From assembly GCA_046299555.1 (NCBI GenBank), contig JBKBHS010000003.1:310001-374000 (forward strand): DNA of 64,000 bases, in the 5' to 3' direction. The position numbers were made by a program, and so were the translations under genes. The DNA comes from CALKJP01 sp046299555. Lineage in GTDB: Bacteria > Bacteroidota > Bacteroidia > JACCXN01. The notes below the pieces were generated by a model. That model worked only from the letters and a program-made list of their open reading frames with translations, was not told the DNA's origin and ran no database searches. Positions 59,355 through 64,000 of the stretch are shown here, piece after piece. How positions within the stretch are numbered: position 1 is the first letter of the stretch; every line of letters begins with the position of its first letter.

Positions 59355-59412
59355 CGAACTAAAGCAAAGCACATTGGATATTTTAATAGAAATTTGGGTT
59401 AACCCCGATAAA

Positions 59413-59428
59413 CCGATGGTTTCATCGG
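59413..59428 (+). terminator. Candidate hairpin terminator after leuS-DUF1653
   Basis: CCGATG (59413-59418) and CATCGG (59423-59428) with a GTTT loop, 59 nt after the DUF1653 stop. It lacks a good T-run, so it may only be a folding element; the gap 59355-59512 holds no gene. Confidence 0.4.
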
Positions 59429-59487
59429 CCTTTGGCAAATTATGAAATTTTTAATTGTATAATTTGGGTTTATTGAATAAATAAAGA

Positions 59488-59505
59488 GCCCCGAAAATTC
59501 GGGGC
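59488..59505 (-). terminator. Terminator of kmo
   Basis: GCCCCGAA (59488-59495) and TTCGGGGC (59498-59505) with a 2-nt loop, followed on the minus strand by TCTTTATTTATTC. It lies 8 nt past the kmo stop. Confidence 0.85.
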
Positions 59506-59512
59506 AATTAAT

Positions 59513-60853
59513 TTATATTTTTTCTAATATCATTTTCTCTACTTCTTCACTATCCCATTTTTGTTCAATATCTGGTAAAGCCATTATTTCCTGCATAATG
59601 GCCTCTTGACGTAAACCTTCTTTTAATGCCGTAGAATAGCGTATATGTGGACTATAAGTTACCATGCTATATAATGGAATCCATTTATCGGGATATTTTT
59701 CGCTGAAACGAGCTTCAATTTTTTTCTGCAATAAAAATTTGGCATCGGCTGTTTTATCACGCATTTCAACAAAATTCATAATAGCCAAATCTGCAATGGC
59801 ATCTCCATCAGGCTTGCGCAATATTTGATACTCTTGCAAAATTTTAGGCCAATCCTCCTTATATTTATCTATTAAACTGTTCAATACTACACAATCTTCA
59901 AAACCGCAATTCATACCTTGTCCGTAAAAAGGGACTATGGCATGCGCAGCATCGCCAATTAATGCAATCTTATCGTTAAATACCCAAGGATAACATTTTA
60001 CGGTAACTAATGAAGATGTAGGATTAGTAAAGAAATCATCAAGCAATGTTGGCATTAATGGAACAGCATCAGGAAATTCTTCATGAAAGAATTTTAAAAC
60101 ATCATCTTTTGTTTTTAAATACTCAAATGATTTTTCAGTTCCTTCGTGTGTTAAAAATAAAGTACAAGTAAAACTGCCATCAAAATTTGGTAGCGCTATC
60201 ATCATAAAACTTCCTCTTGGCCATATATGCAAGGCATTTTTCTCAATTAAAAAACTGCCGTTCTCTCCGGGAGGTATTGATAATTCTTTATAAGAAGCTT
60301 CAATATAAAATTGTTGATAGTCAAACCTGTCGTTTTGTAATTGCATATTTAATCTTACAGCCGAAAAAGCTCCGTCAGCACCAAAAATTAAATCAGGTTT
60401 TAATGTTGTAACATTGTTTGTTTCTGTATTAATAAATCTAATTTCAGCTGTATTTTTATCAACAAAATCGCAACGTTCGTTAAAATGAATTTTTATATTA
60501 GCTTGTTGTTCTGCCAAATCCATCAACTTCATATTAATGGCACCTCTTGATACGGAATATATGGCTTGTCCCTCTTTTCCATAAGGTTGGTATGCCGTTG
60601 AACCATCTTTATGATGAATAAAACGACCGTACATTGGAATGGCAATTTTTCTTATTTCATCAGCAATACCCACGCCTTCGAGCCCTTTCCAGCCTCTGTC
60701 GCTTAATGCTAAATTGATAGATTTACCGGCAGAGATATTTGCTTTACGCATATCCGGTCTGCGCTCATAAATATCCACTTTGTGGCCTCTTTTTGCCAGA
60801 TAAATAGATAGCAATGAGCCAACTAATCCTGATCCTGATATTACTATGTTCAT
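59513..60853 (-). CDS. kmo: Kynurenine 3-monooxygenase
   Basis: FAD enzyme that hydroxylates kynurenine to 3-hydroxykynurenine in tryptophan breakdown or NAD synthesis. The 446 residues start with MNIVISGSGLVGSLLSIYLA (GxGxxG), then KRGHKVDIYERRPDMRKANI, and continue with SINLALSDRGWKGLEGVGI and ALIGDAAHAIVPFYGQGMNC with FEDC, the family's second FAD motif. Length and motifs match KMO rather than other class A monooxygenases. No other kynurenine-pathway gene lies near. It has its own terminator; a 10-bp repeat block lies just upstream. Confidence 0.95.
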   Translation of the reverse strand: MNIVISGSGLVGSLLSIYLAKRGHKVDIYERRPDMRKANISAGKSINLALSDRGWKGLEGVGIADEIRKIAIPMYGRFIHHKDGSTAYQPYGKEGQAIYSVSRGAINMKLMDLAEQQANIKIHFNERCDFVDKNTAEIRFINTETNNVTTLKPDLIFGADGAFSAVRLNMQLQNDRFDYQQFYIEASYKELSIPPGENGSFLIEKNALHIWPRGSFMMIALPNFDGSFTCTLFLTHEGTEKSFEYLKTKDDVLKFFHEEFPDAVPLMPTLLDDFFTNPTSSLVTVKCYPWVFNDKIALIGDAAHAIVPFYGQGMNCGFEDCVVLNSLIDKYKEDWPKILQEYQILRKPDGDAIADLAIMNFVEMRDKTADAKFLLQKKIEARFSEKYPDKWIPLYSMVTYSPHIRYSTALKEGLRQEAIMQEIMALPDIEQKWDSEEVEKMILEKI

Positions 60854-60862
60854 ATACTAAAT

Positions 60863-60902
60863 GATATTAATTGAAATTGATTGAGATTAATGGAGATTAA
60901 TT
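60863..60902 (+). repeat. Left inverted block of four 10-bp units next to the four-helix gene
   Basis: Four 10-bp units: GATATTAATT, GAAATTGATT, GAGATTAATG, GAGATTAATT. Its mirror on the other strand is at 61316-61355. It also contains the end of the extended frame of the four-helix gene (stop at 60897). Confidence 0.8.
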
Positions 60903-60965
60903 GTTGTTTGGATTTTTATGTTCTTTATTTTTCTTTTGAATGCTTGCGATATAATTATTTAATTT

Positions 60966-61304
60966 TTAACTAAAGCTATTACTGATTGATGAAAAGGACA
61001 TATAATAATCATCGCTAATCAAATTTCGCTCTTTGAGCAAACTTAACCAATGGTTATTTGCTTCATAATATGAGCCACGTGCATAATAATAAAATTTGAG
61101 TTTCTCTAAATAATGAAATCTGCCATATCCTTCTGCAATATTAGCTCCAATAGAATCGGTAGAACGTACAAACTGCTCTCCCATTATTTTCTTATCATTC
61201 CATTCAAGCTCACTGTAAACTTTCCATGCAATTTCAGAAAGTTGTCGGGAAAGCTGATAAACTTCTAAATCTTCAAGTTTTATATATTTCTTTTCTTCAC
61301 TCAA
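60966..61304 (-). CDS. Four-helix-bundle protein (23S rRNA intervening-sequence / Avd-like), probably truncated
   Basis: A 112-residue four-helix-bundle protein. It has the family's motifs: IKLEDLEVYQLSRQLSEIAW, then EQFVRSTDSIGANIAEGYGR, and FYYYARGSYYEANNHWLSLL. These small basic proteins occur inside intervening sequences of 23S rRNA and, as Avd, with retroelements; stand-alone copies are frequent in Bacteroidota and of unknown role. Two features suggest decay: the only start is TTG at 61304 with a stop 9 nt before it, and the TAA at 60968 is followed in frame by 22 codons (KLNNYIASIQKKNKEHKN and more) that continue the last helix. Flanking inverted 10-bp repeats bracket it. Confidence 0.82.
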   Translation of the reverse strand: MSEEKKYIKLEDLEVYQLSRQLSEIAWKVYSELEWNDKKIMGEQFVRSTDSIGANIAEGYGRFHYLEKLKFYYYARGSYYEANNHWLSLLKERNLISDDYYMSFSSISNSFS

Positions 61305-61315
61305 AATATAGACTT

Positions 61316-61355
61316 AAATTATCTCAATTAATCTCAACAAATTTCCACCAATCTC
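61316..61355 (-). repeat. Right inverted block of four 10-bp units next to the four-helix gene
   Basis: On the minus strand, reading inward: GAGATTGGTG, GAAATTTGTT, GAGATTAATT, GAGATAATTT. Aligned with the left block, 31 of 40 positions agree. It overlaps the space just before the M20 stop. Confidence 0.8.
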
Positions 61356-61359
61356 TTTT

Positions 61360-62730
61360 TTACTTACTCATTTCTGCATAATTCTTAAAGAACAATGCGA
61401 TGGTTTCTATTCCTATTAGGTAATTAAAAATTCCGTAGTGTTCGTTTGGTGAATGAATGGCATCTGAATCCAAGCCAAAGCCCATTAAAACAGAATCTAA
61501 ACCTAAAATTTCTTTAAACTGTGCAACAATAGGCACACTTCCGCCACCACGAACCGGAACAGGAACTTTTCCAAAACTTTGTTCCATAGCTTTGCTGGCT
61601 GCTTTATAAGCAACCGAATCGCTTGGTGTAACAACCGGATTTCCTCCATGATGGGGTTTTACTTTTACCTTAACCGAGGCCGGTGCTATACTTTCGAAAT
61701 GCTTTTTAAAAAGTTCTGTTATTTTTTCGTGATTTTGATTGGGTACCAATCGCATGGATATTTTAGCATAGGCTTTTGAAGGCAATACTGTTTTAGCGCC
61801 CTCTCCAATATATCCTCCCCAAATTCCGTTTACATCCAATGTTGGTCTGATTGAGGTATGCTCAATAGTGGTATAACCTTTTTCACCATGAACATCGGCA
61901 ATATCTAAATGCTTCTTATACTCGTCTAAATTAAATGGAGCGCTATTCAAGGCTTTTCTTTCTTCAGCTGAAAGCTCAATCACATCGTCATAAAATCCGG
62001 GTATGGTGATATGATTGTTTTCATCTTTTAAGGAAGCAATCATTTCACATAAAATATTGATAGGATTTGCTACTGCGCCTCCATAAACTCCAGAATGCAA
62101 ATCTCGATTTGGCCCGGTTACTTCAACCTCCACATAACTTAATCCTCTTAGCCCAACTGTTAACGATGGAATATCATTAGCAATCATACTGGTATCCGAA
62201 ATCAAAATAACATCTGCTTTCAGTTTTTCTTTATTGGCTTCAAGGAAAGGGGCTAAATTATCTGAACCAACTTCCTCCTCTCCTTCAATCATAAATTTAA
62301 TATTACAGGGCAAAGAATTAGTGCGCATCATTAATTCAAATGCTTTTACATGCATATAAAACTGACCTTTATCATCAGCTGCACCACGCGCATAAATTTT
62401 TTCATCTTTAATTACCGGTTCAAAAGGTGGTGATGTCCACAAATCCAATGGATCCGGTGGCTGAACATCATAGTGTCCGTAAACAAGTACCGTTGGTAAA
62501 TTTTTATCAATTATTTTTTCACCATAAACAACCGGATAGCCTTTAGTTGGACAAACTTCCACATTATCTGCTCCTGCTTCAATTAAACGTTTTTTTACTT
62601 CTTCTGCGCAATTAAAAACATCTTTACTATGCTTAGGATCTGCACTTACAGAAGGAATTTTTAAAAGGTCGATTAATTCCTGAATGAATCTTTCTTTGTT
62701 TTGCCGGATATAATCTTTTATGTACTGCAT
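61360..62730 (-). CDS. M20-family dipeptidase
   Basis: A 456-residue metallopeptidase of the M20 group (peptidase T/CNDP-like). Zinc-binding residues are visible: His in TVLVYGHYDVQPPDPLDLW, Asp in YARGAADDKGQFYMH, Glu in EGEEEVGSDN, with SDTSM for a further ligand, and a late His in the GLDSDAIHSPNEH stretch. The lid domain (about 200-310) includes VEVTGPNRDLHSGVYGGAVA. It acts as a cytoplasmic dipeptidase; specificity is not predictable. It has no visible partner. TTAACTTAG upstream (around 62751) may be a non-consensus -7 box. Confidence 0.92.
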   Translation of the reverse strand: MQYIKDYIRQNKERFIQELIDLLKIPSVSADPKHSKDVFNCAEEVKKRLIEAGADNVEVCPTKGYPVVYGEKIIDKNLPTVLVYGHYDVQPPDPLDLWTSPPFEPVIKDEKIYARGAADDKGQFYMHVKAFELMMRTNSLPCNIKFMIEGEEEVGSDNLAPFLEANKEKLKADVILISDTSMIANDIPSLTVGLRGLSYVEVEVTGPNRDLHSGVYGGAVANPINILCEMIASLKDENNHITIPGFYDDVIELSAEERKALNSAPFNLDEYKKHLDIADVHGEKGYTTIEHTSIRPTLDVNGIWGGYIGEGAKTVLPSKAYAKISMRLVPNQNHEKITELFKKHFESIAPASVKVKVKPHHGGNPVVTPSDSVAYKAASKAMEQSFGKVPVPVRGGGSVPIVAQFKEILGLDSVLMGFGLDSDAIHSPNEHYGIFNYLIGIETIALFFKNYAEMSK

Positions 62731-62918
62731 GGATTGATTTTTTAAAACGGGCTAAGTTAATAATTTTTACACGCTATCTTAACCCTGACAAGGTACAAAT
62801 GTTAATTTTTGCTCCTTTTAAAAACTGATTCTTCTCATTTTATAACCAAATAATTTTAAAATGAAAATAGCAACATAAAATAACAAATAAACTAAGTATA
62901 AAAAAAGCGCGGAGATGT

Positions 62919-63045
62919 CCACGAAAAGTGCGAACCGAAAGTTTTGTAGATATAGATGCTAAGATAGTGCGAATAAAAAAACTTTCGGTTGGTTTTCGTG
63001 GTGCCCTTTTCTTTGCAACTTTCTTTTGGGCAAGCAAAAGAAAGT
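62919..63045. repeat. Nested palindromic element (MITE/REP-like)
   Basis: Outer arms CCACGAAAA (62919-62927) and TTTTCGTGG (62993-63001); inner arms AACCGAAAGTTTT (62933-62945) and AAAACTTTCGGTT (62978-62990), all perfect, around a 32-nt loop. An adjoining second hairpin ACTTTCTTTTG/CAAAAGAAAGT (63018-63045, 6-nt loop) follows. No transposase is present. Confidence 0.75.
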
Positions 63046-63115
63046 AGAATAAAAATATTTTTGATTGTAAAATACATCATTAAAAAAAACAAAGGAATAA
63101 TTCCCTCATTAATTT

Positions 63116-63123
63116 TAAATTCG
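63116..63123 (+). promoter_or_regulatory. TAAATTCG, -7-like box 4 nt before the cysteine desulfurase start
   Basis: One base differs from TAnnTTTG. It ends 4 nt before ATG 63128, the same spacing as uvrC, the ABC exporter and GT2. Confidence 0.4.
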
Positions 63124-63127
63124 CGTA

Positions 63128-64000
63128 ATGATTTATCTTGACTATAATTCCACTACTCCTGTTGATGAACGCGTTTTACAAAAAATGCTTCCCTACTTTA
63201 CCGAAAAGTTTGGTAATGCAGCAAGTAAAACCCATGCCATGGGCTGGATTGCAGATGAAGCTGTAAAACATGCGCGCAAACAAGTAGCTGAATTTATTGG
63301 CGCAGTAGAGCAGGAAATTGTTTTTACATCAGGAGCTACCGAAGCCATAAACCTTGCTATTAAAGGAATTTATGAGGCTTACAAAAGCAAAGGCAATCAT
63401 ATTATTGCAGTAAAAACAGAGCACAAAGCGGTATTAGATACACTGGAAAATCTTGAAAAAAAAGGCGCACAGATTACTTTGTTGGATGTAGATAAAAATG
63501 GATTAATTGATTTGGCAGAATTGGAAAAATCCATCAACGACAAAACCATTTTAGTATGTGTAATGCTTGCCAACAACGAAACAGGAGTAATACAGCCCAT
63601 AAAGGAAATTTCAGAAATAATTCATAAAAAAAACTCCATTTTATTTTGCGATGCCACACAGGCTATTGGAAAAATTCCGGTAAATGTAGATGCACTTGGC
63701 ATAGATGCCCTATGTATATCGGCACATAAATTTTATGGGCCAAAAGGCGTTGGCGCTTTGTATGTACGAAGAAAAAATCCACGTGTTAGTTTAATAGCGC
63801 AAATAGATGGCGGAGGCCATGAGCGCGGCTTACGCTCGGGAACATTAAACGTGCCGAGCATTATAGGATTAGGAGCAGCATGCACTGTATGCGATTTTAA
63901 TGAATTAGAAAAAATAAAATTACTGCGCGATGATTTTGAAAATAAAATGCTTCAGTTAGAAAATGTGTATATAAATTCAAAAGATTGTGCTCGCTTACCA
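63128..64000 (+). CDS. Cysteine desulfurase (IscS/NifS family, N-terminal part)
   Basis: PLP enzyme that takes sulfur from cysteine for iron-sulfur clusters and thio-tRNA. The first 291 residues are in the window; the end, including the catalytic cysteine loop, lies beyond 64000. Landmarks: YLDYNSTTPVDERVLQKMLP, TSGATEAINLAIKGI (PLP phosphate loop), KTEHKAVLDT (His over the ring), MLANNETGVIQPIKEI, DATQAIGKIPV, and the PLP lysine Lys201 in ISAHKFYGPKGVGALYVRR. It starts close to a TAAATTCG box, 4 nt upstream. Whether it is the housekeeping IscS cannot be told without its downstream neighbours. Confidence 0.94.
   Translation, partial: MIYLDYNSTTPVDERVLQKMLPYFTEKFGNAASKTHAMGWIADEAVKHARKQVAEFIGAVEQEIVFTSGATEAINLAIKGIYEAYKSKGNHIIAVKTEHKAVLDTLENLEKKGAQITLLDVDKNGLIDLAELEKSINDKTILVCVMLANNETGVIQPIKEISEIIHKKNSILFCDATQAIGKIPVNVDALGIDALCISAHKFYGPKGVGALYVRRKNPRVSLIAQIDGGGHERGLRSGTLNVPSIIGLGAACTVCDFNELEKIKLLRDDFENKMLQLENVYINSKDCARLP

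Larger units (their letters stand above)
62731..63127. other. Gene-free gap before the cysteine desulfurase
   Basis: Nearly 400 bp without a credible gene. Apart from the nested palindrome at 62919-63045 it is AT-rich. Two short minus-strand frames over the palindrome are translations of repeat sequence. Confidence 0.7.

Noticed and set aside
60966..61304. Diversity-generating retroelement around the Avd-like gene
   Set aside because: No reverse transcriptase and no template/variable repeat pair nearby.
62840..63092. Two minus-strand frames with KKRAPRKP-type peptides
   Set aside because: They run over the nested palindrome in two frames, so they are repeat-derived, not genes.

Overview
The window is an AT-rich chromosomal segment of a free-living member of the Bacteroidota. 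Five genes end in type IX secretion (T9SS) sorting tails or FlgD-like C-terminal domains. Promoters follow the Bacteroidota -7 box TAnnTTTG rather than sigma70 boxes, and start codons lack Shine-Dalgarno sequences. Several families typical of the phylum are present (DUF5777, DUF3098, LolE-type permease, KorAB, a SprB repeat). No rRNA, tRNA, CRISPR array, prophage or intact insertion sequence was found. The window is mostly core genome with short accessory pieces and several dispersed repeat families in the gaps.

Layout. 1-7.2 kb: the start of ruvB, a decayed repeat tract, glutaryl-CoA dehydrogenase, then a five-gene run (T9SS-tailed CxxCH protein, monoheme-type lipoprotein, YceI protein, DUF5777 beta-barrel, secreted serine hydrolase), and asd. 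7.2-16.3 kb: two very large cell-surface proteins (lamin-tail/Ig and Calx-beta/FnIII), an AP2-domain protein with a degenerate HNH half, and a small beta-barrel. 16.4-32.2 kb: uvrC, dsbD, a YgiD-type dioxygenase, a lipoprotein-sorting-type permease, a methyltransferase, rbfA, a SprB-repeat T9SS protein, an MsbA-like exporter, korAB, and mlaEF. 32.3-41.3 kb: a 55-residue lipoprotein that is easily missed, feoAB with a SprT-like gene, a kelch protein, a U32 family protein overlapping a ferredoxin, an aminotransferase, a mannose-1-phosphate guanylyltransferase and acylphosphatase. 41.3-46.9 kb: a YyaL/DUF255 protein, then DoxX, three universal stress proteins and a release-factor-like protein in one stress-type operon. 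47-56.1 kb: slyD; EamA, yicC and gmk; an LPS-type glycosyltransferase pair; marC; and ftsX, DUF3098, uppP and truB. 56.2-64 kb: leuS, DUF1653, kmo, a four-helix-bundle gene bracketed by inverted 10-bp-periodic repeats, an M20 dipeptidase, a nested palindromic element, and the start of a cysteine desulfurase.

How the genes fit together. Envelope biology dominates: outer-membrane lipid transport (mlaEF), lipoprotein-sorting-type permease, undecaprenyl phosphate recycling (uppP), LPS glycosyltransferases and nucleotide-sugar supply, T9SS cargo and periplasmic thiol exchange (dsbD). KorAB, the U32-linked ferredoxin, feoAB and the cysteine desulfurase point to substantial iron-sulfur metabolism. 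gcdH and kmo belong to the lysine/tryptophan degradation routes that meet at glutaryl-CoA.

Most worth following up: (1) the four-helix-bundle gene inside a 40-bp inverted pair built from 10-bp units, with the same units elsewhere in the window; (2) the surface-heme/lipoprotein/YceI/DUF5777 operon; (3) the U32-ferredoxin overlap; (4) the nested palindrome at 62.9-63.05 kb; (5) start codons exactly 4 nt behind the -7 box, implying leaderless mRNAs; (6) a dispersed repeat inserted in frame in leuS.
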